Source: Anaerolineae bacterium
Lineage (GTDB): Bacteria; Chloroflexota; Anaerolineae; Caldilineales; Caldilineaceae
Length of the DNA stretch: 64,000 nucleotides
NCBI GenBank assembly: GCA_030432295.1
Contig: JAUIHI010000015.1
Span: 62,001 to 126,000, forward strand
Direction of reading: 5' to 3'
Shown here: positions 54,267 through 63,281 of the stretch, piece by piece
Layout: every line of letters begins with the position of its first letter
How positions within the stretch are numbered: position 1 is the first letter of the stretch
Translations under genes and position numbers: made by a program
The notes under the pieces: generated by a model
The model's database searches: none
The model's input: the letters and a program-made list of their open reading frames with translations, nothing else
Told to the model about the DNA's origin: nothing

Positions 54267-57200
54267 TCAATCCAGCCTGTCCAGGTAGAGCTTTCGCTCT
54301 TCCGCGCTCAGGGATCGGTTAGCAATCTGGCGGGAACGTTCGACCCAAGAGCCGTGGGGCACTTTCCAGCGGTGGGCCTTGCCATCAAACGAAGCCAGAT
54401 AGAGCCATTCCCCGTCCGGGCTGAGCGCCATCGATTCGGTTTCGATGTGGGTGCGCAAGGGGGGAGCCAGAGGCGTCCGACTTTCCAGGTCCCACCAGAT
54501 CACACTGCCGTTTCCCCCCAGCGTGACCAATACCCTTTCTCCCTCCACCGGGCTGAACTCGGCCTGCCAGACCTGCCCTTCGTGGCCCGTTAGCGGCGAG
54601 GCGCTTTCCTCTCCTGTCTGTGGATCCCAGAAACGCACTGTCCCATCGCTGCTGGTCGAAATCAGCGTGCGTCCATCCGCGCTGTAGAGCAGATCGGTCA
54701 CCCAATTGGTGTGGGCTTCGATGGCAGGGGCAACCGGTGCAAAGCCGTCCAACGACCAAAAGCCAATCGAGCGATCTTTGCTGCCGCTCGTCAACACCTG
54801 GCCATCGGGTGAAAAGGTGAGCGTGAGAACCCAGGAGGAGAGTCCTGAGTGCAAGCGTTTGGGAGGGTGAATCAGTTCGCCAGTCGTCGCGTCCCACAGG
54901 CTGACATAGCCGTCCAGATCGCCCTGGGCCAGCAGGCGGCTGTCCGGCGTGAAGGCCAGGGCAATGGACGGCTCGTTGTGGGGGTTGCCTTCCACTGCCC
55001 GACGCTGCCAGGTGGCCGTCTCCCAAAGCAGCAATTCCCCCCGGTTGTCCACCGCGGCAAACATGCGCCCATCTGGGCTGAAGAGTCCCGCCATCACTTG
55101 CCGCCCGGCCACAGTGGCGAGCGTCCCCGTCTGCTCCTGGGTAGCTGTGTCCCATAGCCCGACTGTGCCGTCGAAGGAAGCGGTTGCCAGTATCTTCCCA
55201 TTTGGGCTGACGGCCACCGTCCGCACCCGGTGCGTATGCCCTTCCATGCGCTGAACAATCGTCAAATCCCACAGATAGATTTTGCCGTCGCTGTCCCCAC
55301 TGAACAGCGTTTTGCCATCTGCCGAGAAGACCGCACAGCGCACCCAATTGCTGTGGTGAAATGCGGGAATGGGCAGCCGTTCCCCGCTCTGGATATCCCA
55401 GAGCAGAAGCAGATTGTCGGTGCCGCCGGTAGCCAGCCAGCGCCCGTCCGGGCTGAAGGTGGCGAAGAGTGCCCGGCCCGTGTGCGCGGTCAAGACGGGG
55501 ACAATCTCTTCGCCCGTGGCTGTCTCCCACACCCGCACGCTTCCGTCGAAACTGGCCGTAGCCAGCATAGAACCGTCACGGCTGAGGGCCAGCCCGTGTA
55601 TCTGCTCCCGATGGCCCAGCAGGGGGGGCGCAAGCAGTGCGCCGGTCTCCCGCTGGATCAGACGCACGCCAGGCAATTTCCCTTCTCCCTGGGCCACGGC
55701 CAGCAGGTCCGCATTGGGGCCAACCTGCAAACTGGTCTGGCTGGGGACAGGCGGTGCTGGCAAGCTTTTGCGGCCCGTGCGGGCTTCCCACAGGCAGAGT
55801 CCGCCCTCTGTGTCAATGGCGAGCAGATAGCGGCCATCCACAGAAAAGCGGAGCCGGAAAATATCCACGTTCTGGCCTGAATCGAAAAGCCTGGCGCGAA
55901 GCGAAGCAGTCTCCCACAGCGCAATCTGTCTGTTATGTACAGTGGCAATCCACGCGCCGGTCGGGTCCAAGGCCACATCGTCCACATAGTCCACACCGTC
56001 GCTCTCTGGCGGCAGCAGGCGTTTGTGTGTAAATGAGTCCAACTGCCAGATCAGAATATTGTTGCGTTCATCGGAGGAGATGAGGGATTTCCCGTCCTGT
56101 CCCAGGCTCAGGTAGAAGACGGATGAGATGTGGCCGTGCAGAATTTTCTGCAAAAAGGGGTTGATCTCCAGAGAAGTCAACAGGTCGGTGCGGTCCTGTG
56201 CACGCTCGCTGCGTGCCAGGGCTTCGATTCCCAGAAGCAGGCCCAGCTCATAGCTGCGTTTCATCTGCTGGTCCGCCTGGGCACCCAACTGGCGGGCCAG
56301 AGCGCGTTGCTCCATACGGCGGGACTCGGCCAGGGCCGCTTCCAGTTGCTGGCGGCGCTGGCGCTCTTGGGACTCCTGGGCTTCCCGTGCCTGAATGCTG
56401 GTGCGGATAAAGTCGAGGAGTGCGCTTTCCAGATCGTCTCCCCGCTCCCAAAACCAGCGCTCTGCCTCGGCCAGCACCGGCCCGCGCAAAAGCAAATCCC
56501 CGTCCCTTGCGCCCCGCAGCCAGGTTTCCAGCCCTGTGCGTGTCCTGTTTTGCCACAGGTGAAAGATGCGGTCCTCGTCCAGCCACGTGCGCAACTGGCT
56601 CCATTCCTGGATCAGCGCTTCGTGGATCACTTCCACAGTCTCTTGTCCACCCGCGTCCTGGTTTGTGACGACCAGCCGGGCATCGGCCAGGTGGTGGACA
56701 AGCGGCCATTGCTCCTCGCCGATTTCTGATCGGGAGGCCAGCCGCCGGGTATCCTCTATATTTTCGCCTGGGTGGACCAGTTGCAGGAAGATGCGGCGTA
56801 CCCGCAGTTGATCTGCCGGTTCCAGCCGGGCATAGATGCTGTCGGCATAGTGGGTGATCGCGCCGCGCACCTGCTCAATTTCGTTGTAGGCGGCATTGGT
56901 AATCCACTGTTCCCTGCGCGTCTCCCAGAGCAGGGCCAGGGCAAATTGGAGCAGGGGCAACTGGCCGGGTGAATCGTCCAGGTCGGCCAGAATGCGCTCG
57001 ATCAAGCCCGGTTCATAGACAATGCCGTGTTGGCGGGCTGGTTCTTCGATGGCCCGTTGCAGTTGGGCGTCGTTCATCCGGCCCAGAAAATGTACGTTCG
57101 GCGGGGGAAGGGTAGAGAACGAATGGTAGGTCAGGACCTGTCCCATGAAATCGGCGCGCAGAACGAGCAACACAGAAATATCTCCCGCCGCTTCTGCCAG

Positions 57201-58490
57201 GGTATCGAAGAAGCCTGTGAGAAAAAAGCGGCGCACGCGCTCGTCGGTGCAGAGGGTGAAAATTTCTTCAAACTGATCCACCACCAGCAATATGCGCGCT
57301 TGGCCCGCTTTTGGCTCATCGCTCTCTGCTGTCAGTACGTCCGCAACAATGCGGCCCAGAGAACTCTCCCCCAGGGCAAGCGCTCTGTTCAGCTTCTCTG
57401 CCACTGCTTCGGCATCGCTTCCCGTGCAGATCGCCTGGGCCAGATTTTGCAGCGGGTCTCGCCTTGGCCGAAAGGTGAGAAACGACCAGTGGATGACTGG
57501 CTCGATTGGCTGCTGGTGCAGGCTCGGCAGCAGCCCAGCGTAGACCAGCGAAGACTTGCCACTCCCCGACGGCCCCGTGAGCAGGACCAGCGGTTGGTGG
57601 GAGACGGCTTCTGTCAACTGGCGGATTGTGGACTCGTGTCCATAAAAATAGCGGGCATTGGCCGGGCCAAACGCGGCCAGGCCGGGATAGGGGGAGGTGA
57701 GGGGCGGGGTTGTGCCGGCCTCCATCTGATGGCTGCGAATCTGCTCGTACAGTTGGGCAAGTCCCGGAGATGGATTTTGGCCTAGCTCCTGAACCAGGTA
57801 GTAGCGTAGCCCTTCGTAGGCGGTAAGCGCGGCCTGTCGCTTGCCGGAAAGTGTGTAGGCTACCATCAATTGACGGGTAGGGAATTCCAGCCCAGGGCGC
57901 AACACCAACTGGCGTCGGGCATAGCGAATCACCTGGGCGTGTCTGCCCAACTGGGAGAGGTAAGTCTGTAGTGTTTCGAGGGCTGCCCAAATCCGGTTTT
58001 CATAGGTGTTCTGCCAGATTTGCAGATCGTGCGCCAACTCCTCTGAATCGGGTAGGAGCATATCTTGCAGCAGGCCAGCCCGATAGAGATCGACGGCCTG
58101 GGCCAGCTTTTCAGCACAGAGATCGCACCCAACCGTGGCCGGATGGCGATGGGCCGCGCATTGGGCCAATAGCTGGTCGATCTGACAAATATCGATATCC
58201 GCCTGGGCTGGATCCAGGATAATGCTCTGGCGTGCGATATCCAGGAGAGGCTCTTCCCGATCCATATCTCCAATCCCGCGGCGCAGGCGCACCAGTTCGG
58301 CGCGCAGATTGCCCAGCGCGTTTTCGCTCTCTGGCCAAAGATAGGCAGCCAAGCGCTCCCGGGCAACGGGTTTGGCTGCATGCAGCGCCAGATAGGCCAG
58401 GATCAGTTCTCCTTTGCGGGTGGGCAATGCAACTTCCTGTCCATCGAGTGTGACAGTGATAGGGCCAAGCAGGCGGATGGAGAGCGTCAT
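54267..58490 (-). CDS. BTAD - STAND ATPase - WD40 giant regulator
   Basis: 1407 residues. Residues 1-95 are a winged helix of SARP type (LLGPITVTLDGQEVALPTRKGELILAYLALH). Residues about 100-255 are the bacterial transcriptional activator domain (QAVDLYRAGLLQDM...YRYYLVQELGQNPSPGLAQLY-like). From about 267 follows a STAND ATPase (PYPGLAAFGPANARYFYGHE, Walker A TGPSGSGKSS at 306-313, Walker B ILLVVDQFEEIF). A coiled-coil stretch near 725-770 leads to about a dozen WD40 repeats (LATASFDGSVRVWETATGEE, LAQGDLDGYVSLWDATTGE). It is probably a ligand-gated transcription factor. The divergent DJ-1-like/SpoVS gene is a likely target. Confidence 0.93.
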   Translation of the reverse strand: MTLSIRLLGPITVTLDGQEVALPTRKGELILAYLALHAAKPVARERLAAYLWPESENALGNLRAELVRLRRGIGDMDREEPLLDIARQSIILDPAQADIDICQIDQLLAQCAAHRHPATVGCDLCAEKLAQAVDLYRAGLLQDMLLPDSEELAHDLQIWQNTYENRIWAALETLQTYLSQLGRHAQVIRYARRQLVLRPGLEFPTRQLMVAYTLSGKRQAALTAYEGLRYYLVQELGQNPSPGLAQLYEQIRSHQMEAGTTPPLTSPYPGLAAFGPANARYFYGHESTIRQLTEAVSHQPLVLLTGPSGSGKSSLVYAGLLPSLHQQPIEPVIHWSFLTFRPRRDPLQNLAQAICTGSDAEAVAEKLNRALALGESSLGRIVADVLTAESDEPKAGQARILLVVDQFEEIFTLCTDERVRRFFLTGFFDTLAEAAGDISVLLVLRADFMGQVLTYHSFSTLPPPNVHFLGRMNDAQLQRAIEEPARQHGIVYEPGLIERILADLDDSPGQLPLLQFALALLWETRREQWITNAAYNEIEQVRGAITHYADSIYARLEPADQLRVRRIFLQLVHPGENIEDTRRLASRSEIGEEQWPLVHHLADARLVVTNQDAGGQETVEVIHEALIQEWSQLRTWLDEDRIFHLWQNRTRTGLETWLRGARDGDLLLRGPVLAEAERWFWERGDDLESALLDFIRTSIQAREAQESQERQRRQQLEAALAESRRMEQRALARQLGAQADQQMKRSYELGLLLGIEALARSERAQDRTDLLTSLEINPFLQKILHGHISSVFYLSLGQDGKSLISSDERNNILIWQLDSFTHKRLLPPESDGVDYVDDVALDPTGAWIATVHNRQIALWETASLRARLFDSGQNVDIFRLRFSVDGRYLLAIDTEGGLCLWEARTGRKSLPAPPVPSQTSLQVGPNADLLAVAQGEGKLPGVRLIQRETGALLAPPLLGHREQIHGLALSRDGSMLATASFDGSVRVWETATGEEIVPVLTAHTGRALFATFSPDGRWLATGGTDNLLLLWDIQSGERLPIPAFHHSNWVRCAVFSADGKTLFSGDSDGKIYLWDLTIVQRMEGHTHRVRTVAVSPNGKILATASFDGTVGLWDTATQEQTGTLATVAGRQVMAGLFSPDGRMFAAVDNRGELLLWETATWQRRAVEGNPHNEPSIALAFTPDSRLLAQGDLDGYVSLWDATTGELIHPPKRLHSGLSSWVLTLTFSPDGQVLTSGSKDRSIGFWSLDGFAPVAPAIEAHTNWVTDLLYSADGRTLISTSSDGTVRFWDPQTGEESASPLTGHEGQVWQAEFSPVEGERVLVTLGGNGSVIWWDLESRTPLAPPLRTHIETESMALSPDGEWLYLASFDGKAHRWKVPHGSWVERSRQIANRSLSAEERKLYLDRLD

Positions 58491-58547
58491 GGATGGTCGA
58501 TTCGCGTGGATGAAAGAGGAATAGTTCGACTGTTTGAGATGGCTTGC

Positions 58548-58577
58548 AGCGTTTGTGCAACGCTCGTTGCATATAAT
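58548..58577 (+). promoter_or_regulatory. Operator-like repeats and TATAAT in the divergent gap
   Basis: AGCGTT-N5-AACGCT (58548-58564), flanked by TTGCA words on both sides, then TATAAT (58572-58577), 51 bases before the fusion gene. The inverted repeat is placed where a regulator encoded across the gap could act. No good -35 is seen, as expected for an activated promoter. Confidence 0.5.
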
Positions 58578-58628
58578 AGCGGGAACGGTAGGAACTGTCC
58601 AGAAAATCTAAGACATCGGGAAAAAACA

Positions 58629-59441
58629 ATGCAAACATCAACCAACGAAGTGATCATTTTATGGGCCAGCTATTTTGATGAATTGGCCGCCGTCACTTTT
58701 GCCTATGAGTTTCGCCAAATGGGAATGCCCGCGACACTGGTAGCGATTCATAACAGCGAGGAACAGCGGTGCAGCGATATTCTCACCCATTCCAAGCAGG
58801 GGCTACACCAGACGCTGGCTGCCGCGGAGCGGATCACTTGCCTTGTGATCCCTACTTCTTCCACGGCTTTGGCCCAGTTTGAGCAGGACCCCCAACTCTG
58901 GCAGCTCATCCAGATGGTGCACGAGAACGGCGGGCGTATTGTCATGGCTCGACCGAACGGGGCGACTGATCCGGAGATTGCCCGCAAACTGCCCCCATCC
59001 CGGGAGATAATGCGCTATCCGACGGTCGAAAAGCTGCTGCTCTTTGCCCGCTGGCTGGCACACTCGCTGGTTGTGGGCGACGGATTGAATGCTGACCGGC
59101 CCACAGGCGTCGTGCCGCCACTGGTGCGGGTGGCGGCCCATTCCGACCCAACCGGCGTGGCTGGGGCCATCGCTGGTATTGTCCGTGACTATGGCTTTGC
59201 CGAAGCGCAGGCTGTGGGACCCTCTGCCATGGGCCAGATGATGAAAGCGGCTGCCATTGCCAAGAGCTATCTGGCGGCAGACAAACTCTCGCTCTTTGCC
59301 AAGCCCGATTTTGTCAATGTGCGGATCGGTGGTCAGCCCCGCTCGGCCATCCGCCTTTTTATCAGCGCCTGGCCTGTGGGGATGGACAATTGGATCGATT
59401 GGGAGCAGGCCAAAACGTTTGTGGATGCCGACGAGGATTGA
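58629..59441 (+). CDS. DJ-1/PfpI-like domain fused to SpoVS domain
   Basis: 270 residues. Residues about 6-150 follow the DJ-1/PfpI layout (EVIILWASYFDELAAVTFAYEFRQMGMPATLVAI, CLVIPTSSTALAQFEQDPQLWQLIQMVHENGGRIVMARPNG), but the nucleophile Cys of the AICHG-type elbow is replaced (MARPNG). Residues about 164-245 are a SpoVS domain (RVAAHSDPTGVAGAIAGIVRDYGFAEAQAVGPSAMGQMMKAAAIAKSYL). SpoVS is a small Alba-like sporulation regulator in Bacillus but also occurs in non-sporeformers. Divergent from the BTAD-STAND-WD40 gene. Weak ribosome-binding site (CGGGA). Confidence 0.75.
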   Translation: MQTSTNEVIILWASYFDELAAVTFAYEFRQMGMPATLVAIHNSEEQRCSDILTHSKQGLHQTLAAAERITCLVIPTSSTALAQFEQDPQLWQLIQMVHENGGRIVMARPNGATDPEIARKLPPSREIMRYPTVEKLLLFARWLAHSLVVGDGLNADRPTGVVPPLVRVAAHSDPTGVAGAIAGIVRDYGFAEAQAVGPSAMGQMMKAAAIAKSYLAADKLSLFAKPDFVNVRIGGQPRSAIRLFISAWPVGMDNWIDWEQAKTFVDADED

Positions 59442-59674
59442 TCTGCTACAAATGAATGCCCCCAAAGGCATTGGGCGAGAAAAAATTCGACGGTCAAAGG
59501 GTCGCAGGTCAGTTATTCTGGCCCGCGGCCCTTTTGAATGATAGACTTTGCGGAAAGTGGTCGAAGAAGGATATACTACCGACAGTGCCACCCCAATATG
59601 TCCAAATGGTTCCCCTTCTTCATTTTGTGCAACGGTAGTCTGTCGTGCTGAAGACAGTGAAAGGATCACCTTCT

Positions 59675-60142
59675 GTGGGCCGTTTTCTTCCTTTTTCCCT
59701 AATAGCCCTCGTACTCATTGCTCTTTTTTCGCTATTTGCGTCCGGGCCGACTTTGGTTCAGGCCGCCCCGGACCTGCCGCCGCGCCCTACGCTCACACCC
59801 ACTCCCATACCCACCCCTACCGCCACTGCCACCCCAATGCCAGAGAGTCTGGCCCGTGTTTTGCTCGTGGCCGGGTCGGCCTACGAAGGCGCGTGGACGG
59901 TTGTCCAATGGCAGGACAAGTCGGGAATGTGGCACGATGTGGAAGGCTGGCAGGGCCACGTGCGCAACGGCTGGATCCGCTGGCGGGTGGCACAGAAGGA
60001 CTGGGGAACCGGTCCCTTCCGCTGGCTGGTCTATGACAAACCAGGCGGAACCCTTCTGGCAAGCACGGCCAATTTTACTCTGCCTACCGGCCTCTACGGT
60101 ATTGTCTGGGTTGCGCCCACTGCCGTTGCCCCGGAACAGTAA
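59675..60142 (+). CDS. Hypothetical secreted protein with Pro/Thr linker
   Basis: About 155 residues. Signal peptide ending VQA-AP, low-complexity linker (PRPTLTPTPIPTPTATATPMP), then an 85-residue beta domain rich in Trp (TVVQWQDKSGMWHDVEGWQGHVRNGWIRWRVAQKDWG). I recognise no family; the Trp-rich fold could bind carbohydrate. All candidate starts are GTG; I prefer 59675, with AAAGGA nine bases upstream, over 59645. It converges on the ABC-F gene with only two bases between stops. Confidence 0.65.
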   Translation: MGRFLPFSLIALVLIALFSLFASGPTLVQAAPDLPPRPTLTPTPIPTPTATATPMPESLARVLLVAGSAYEGAWTVVQWQDKSGMWHDVEGWQGHVRNGWIRWRVAQKDWGTGPFRWLVYDKPGGTLLASTANFTLPTGLYGIVWVAPTAVAPEQ

Positions 60143-60144
60143 AT

Positions 60145-62034
60145 CTACGCTTCTGCCCGTTCGGCCAGTTCTGCCCAGCGCTCAAAGGCATCTTCCAGAG
60201 ATTTTTCCACTTTCTGTAGCTGATCGGCCAGGGTCTGAATGCGGGTGTAGTCATCTCCGCCCCGGTTGAGGGCTGCCTGCAACTTTGCCTGCTCAGCCTC
60301 CCCAGCGGCAATCGACGCCTCCAACTGCTCCAACTCCCGCTGCTCGTTCCAGGTGAGTTTTTTGCCAGAAGTTCGACTTTTCGGAAAAAGTCGAACTTCT
60401 GAAAGTCGAACTTCTTCTTTTTCCTTCCCCGCCAACTCCTCATCCCGCAGTCGCCGGTAGCTCTCGTAGGGCGCGGGATAGCGCTTGCCCAGCTTGCCGT
60501 TTTCGTAGGGCAGAATGAAGTCCACTGTGCGGTCGAGAAAGTAGCGGTCGTGGCTGATCACAATCAGACAGCCGTTGAAGTGGTCCAGAAATTCTTCCAG
60601 CACGGCCAAAGTTTGCACATCCAAATCGTTGGTCGGTTCGTCCAACAGCAGTACATTCGGCTGGTGGATCAGCGTGCGCAGCAGATAAAGCCGTCGCCGC
60701 TCGCCGCCGCTGAGGCTGCTGATACGTCCCCACTGCATTGTGCGGGGGAAGAGAAACCACTCCAGCATCTGGGCCGCCTCGATGCGTTCGCCCTCTTTCG
60801 TGCGGATGAGCGCGGCTTCTTCTTCGATAAATTCCAGCAGCCGTTTGCGCTCCTCAAAATCGTCGGCGTTCTGGTCGTAGTAGCCCACCGCGACGGTTTC
60901 GCCCCATTCCAGCGTGCCTGCCTCCGGTGTCAGCCTGCCCGCCAGAATCTCCATAAATGTACTTTTGCCCGCGCCGTTTGGCCCCAGAATGCCCAGCCGG
61001 TCCCCCGGCTCCAGGCGGAAGTCCAGCCCGTCCACCACCCGTTTGCCGTCGTAGGTTTTGACCAGCCCTTTGGCCGTCAGCACTTTTGTGCCCAGGCGAC
61101 GGGAGGCCAGAGCCATCGCCACCCGCTCTTCGCCGGAGTCGTATTCGATGGTCGCGATTTCGGCGAAGCGCTCTTTGCGCGCCTTCTGCTTTGTGCCTCG
61201 GGCCATCGGCATTCGACGCACCCACTCCAACTCCCGTTTGAGAAACTGGCGGCGCTTCTGCTCTGCCGCAGCCAGCTTTTCGTGGCGCTCCTCCCGCAGT
61301 TCCAGATAGCGGCTGTAGTTGCCGGGGTAGAGGACCAGCTCCCGGCGGTCCAACTCCACAATGCGATTGACCACCCGGTCCAGAAAGTAGCGGTCGTGTG
61401 TAACCATCAGCAACGCGCCCGGTGTTGTGACCAGATACTCCTCCAGCCAGTCCACCGTCTCGGCATCGATGTGGTTGGTCGGTTCGTCCAGAATCAGCAG
61501 ATCGGCCCGGTCGATGAGGGCGCGGGCCAGGGCCACCCGTTTGCGCTGGCCGCCGCTGAGGGTTCCCACTTTTGCGTCAAAATCGTCGATGCCCAGTTTG
61601 GTGAGGATGGCTTTGGCGTTGGCCTCGGCGGCCCAGCCGCCGCCCTGCCCCATCTGGCCGGAAAGTTCGAGAAAGTGGCGTTGCAGTTCCCCGTCCTGGG
61701 GGTTGCGCTCCAACCGCTGGCTGGTCGATTCATAGGCCGCCAGCAGGCGCATCTGGGGCGAGTCGCTACGGAAAAGCTGGTCGAGGACAGTGGCGTTGTC
61801 GTCCAGCAGTGGCTCCTGGCGCAGGAACTCTACCCGCACATTGCCCCAAAGGGTGACGCTGCCGCTGTCCGGCGCTTCTTCCCCCGCGATCAGGCGCAGG
61901 AGGGTCGTTTTGCCGCTGCCGTTGACGCCGATCAGACCGATGCGCTCGCCGCTGTTGATGGAAAGATTCACTTTGTCCAGCAGCAGCCGTTCGGAGTACT
62001 GCTTGGAGACTGCTTCGAGGGTGAGGAGATTCAT
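60145..62034 (-). CDS. ABC-F family ATPase, Uup-like
   Basis: 629 residues with two ABC domains and no membrane segments. Walker A GVNGSGKTTLLR and GPNGAGKSTFME, signatures LSGGQRKRV and LSGGERRRL, Walker B LILDEPTNHID and LLLDEPTNDLD. The C-terminal coiled coil (NEQRELEQLEASIAAGEAEQAKLQAALN) marks the Uup type. ABC-F proteins act on ribosomes; Uup also affects DNA recombination. The linker before the coiled coil contains VRLFPKSRTSGK, encoded by a hairpin repeat (60366-60415). No Shine-Dalgarno before the ATG. Confidence 0.93.
   Translation of the reverse strand: MNLLTLEAVSKQYSERLLLDKVNLSINSGERIGLIGVNGSGKTTLLRLIAGEEAPDSGSVTLWGNVRVEFLRQEPLLDDNATVLDQLFRSDSPQMRLLAAYESTSQRLERNPQDGELQRHFLELSGQMGQGGGWAAEANAKAILTKLGIDDFDAKVGTLSGGQRKRVALARALIDRADLLILDEPTNHIDAETVDWLEEYLVTTPGALLMVTHDRYFLDRVVNRIVELDRRELVLYPGNYSRYLELREERHEKLAAAEQKRRQFLKRELEWVRRMPMARGTKQKARKERFAEIATIEYDSGEERVAMALASRRLGTKVLTAKGLVKTYDGKRVVDGLDFRLEPGDRLGILGPNGAGKSTFMEILAGRLTPEAGTLEWGETVAVGYYDQNADDFEERKRLLEFIEEEAALIRTKEGERIEAAQMLEWFLFPRTMQWGRISSLSGGERRRLYLLRTLIHQPNVLLLDEPTNDLDVQTLAVLEEFLDHFNGCLIVISHDRYFLDRTVDFILPYENGKLGKRYPAPYESYRRLRDEELAGKEKEEVRLSEVRLFPKSRTSGKKLTWNEQRELEQLEASIAAGEAEQAKLQAALNRGGDDYTRIQTLADQLQKVEKSLEDAFERWAELAERAEA
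60366..60415. repeat. AAGTTC-type hairpin repeat inside the ABC-F gene
   Basis: 16-bp perfect stem (CAGAAGTTCGACTTTT, loop CGGA, 60366-60401), followed by an extra copy of the right arm AAAGTCGAACTTCT to 60415. Read in frame in the inter-domain linker, where length changes are tolerated. Confidence 0.88.
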
Positions 62035-62145
62035 TGGGTATTGCGTATTCCGTATTGCGTAAGTAGTGCCATTGGCCGCTACTTTCCGAATTATGTGTAT
62101 AGATCAACAGAAAAATCTGCTGTTTCTGCGTCATCTGCGTACCTA

Positions 62146-63150
62146 TCAGCTTCGATTGCGCCAGCCCACCAGCATCTGATCCATCACCCAAGTGGTGCGG
62201 GCCGCGCTTGCGCCTGTGCTGGGGCAGTGGCCCTGGCCGTTGAGTTCGTCCACAATTGTCTGGATCAGCGGCTGGTGGACGTGATCCGGCTGGGTGATGG
62301 GAATCTCCTGCACGCCGGCCGCGGTGGTCAGCTGAATGGGGCTGGTGTCGAAGCAGACGTAGCCGATGCGCCCCAGAGGGCCTTCCAGTTCGGTCCAGTC
62401 CAGCCTGTCCGCCGCGGTGAAGAACCAGGAACCCGTGCCCAGCGCGCCGTTCTCGAAAGCGAAACTGCCCGTGACGATATCCTCTGCCGGGTAGTGGCCG
62501 CCCTGGTTGGTGGCGAAGCCGGAGACCTCCTGGATAGGACTCACCAGCATATCCACAATGTCCAGCATATGCGCGGCCAGGTCCAGAAAAAGACCGCCAC
62601 CGGCAATGGCCGGGTTGACCCGCCAGGGCAAGTCCGCCAAATCCATCGGGCTGCCGGGCCGGTGCAGTTGGGCTGAGACCGGCTGGCGCAGACGGATATT
62701 CACCGAGCGCACATCGCCGATGACACCGCTGGCCAATAGTTCCTGAATCTTCACGAATTTGGGCAGCCGTCGCCGGTAGTAGCCCGCCCAGAGAGGCACG
62801 CCCGCTGCCTGGCAGGCCTCTACCATTGCCACACAGTCGGCGTAGGTGGGGGCCATCGGCTTCTCCACATAGACCGGTTTGCCCGCGGCCGCGGCCAGCA
62901 GCGTATACTCTTTGTGGGAGCTGGGCGGTGTCGCCACGTAGACCGCGTCCACCTCCGGGTCGTCGATGAGGGCCTGGGCGTCGTCGTACCAGCGGGGGAC
63001 GCCGTGGCGGCGGGCAAAGTCAGCGGCCAGTTCGCCGTTGCGCCGCATCACCGCCACCAGGGCCGAGTTGGTCGCCTTCTGAAAACCTGGCCCACTCTTC
63101 ACTTCGCACACATCCCCACAGCCGATAATACCCCAGCGGATTGTCGCCAT
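62146..63150 (-). CDS. Gfo/Idh/MocA family oxidoreductase
   Basis: 334 residues. Rossmann start IRWGIIGCGDVCEVKSGPGF, VDAVYVATPPSSHKEYTLLAAAAGKPVYVEKPMAPT with the catalytic-site Lys in EKP, and a C-terminal alpha/beta domain containing the NPAIAGGGLFLDLAAHMLD motif. NAD(P)-dependent oxidation or reduction of a sugar or related compound; substrate not predictable. AAAGG lies 14 bases before the ATG. Confidence 0.93.
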   Translation of the reverse strand: MATIRWGIIGCGDVCEVKSGPGFQKATNSALVAVMRRNGELAADFARRHGVPRWYDDAQALIDDPEVDAVYVATPPSSHKEYTLLAAAAGKPVYVEKPMAPTYADCVAMVEACQAAGVPLWAGYYRRRLPKFVKIQELLASGVIGDVRSVNIRLRQPVSAQLHRPGSPMDLADLPWRVNPAIAGGGLFLDLAAHMLDIVDMLVSPIQEVSGFATNQGGHYPAEDIVTGSFAFENGALGTGSWFFTAADRLDWTELEGPLGRIGYVCFDTSPIQLTTAAGVQEIPITQPDHVHQPLIQTIVDELNGQGHCPSTGASAARTTWVMDQMLVGWRNRS

Positions 63151-63281
63151 TTCGATTCTCTGACCTTTCTTACTGTAGTTGTCTGGTACGGATGCGATGG
63201 TGGGATAATGAGCGTTTGCATTCCTTACACCCCAATGGTATCCTGCCCCTTACACCGTCCAAGCCAATCACAAATTCCTCT

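Noticed and set aside
58629-59441. Spo genes as a sign of endospore formation
   Set aside because: SpoVS domains are common in bacteria that do not sporulate, and no other sporulation gene is present in the window.
60550-62676. 708-codon open frame antisense to the ABC-F and oxidoreductase genes
   Set aside because: It spans two real genes and the gap between them on the other strand, with composition typical of an antisense shadow.
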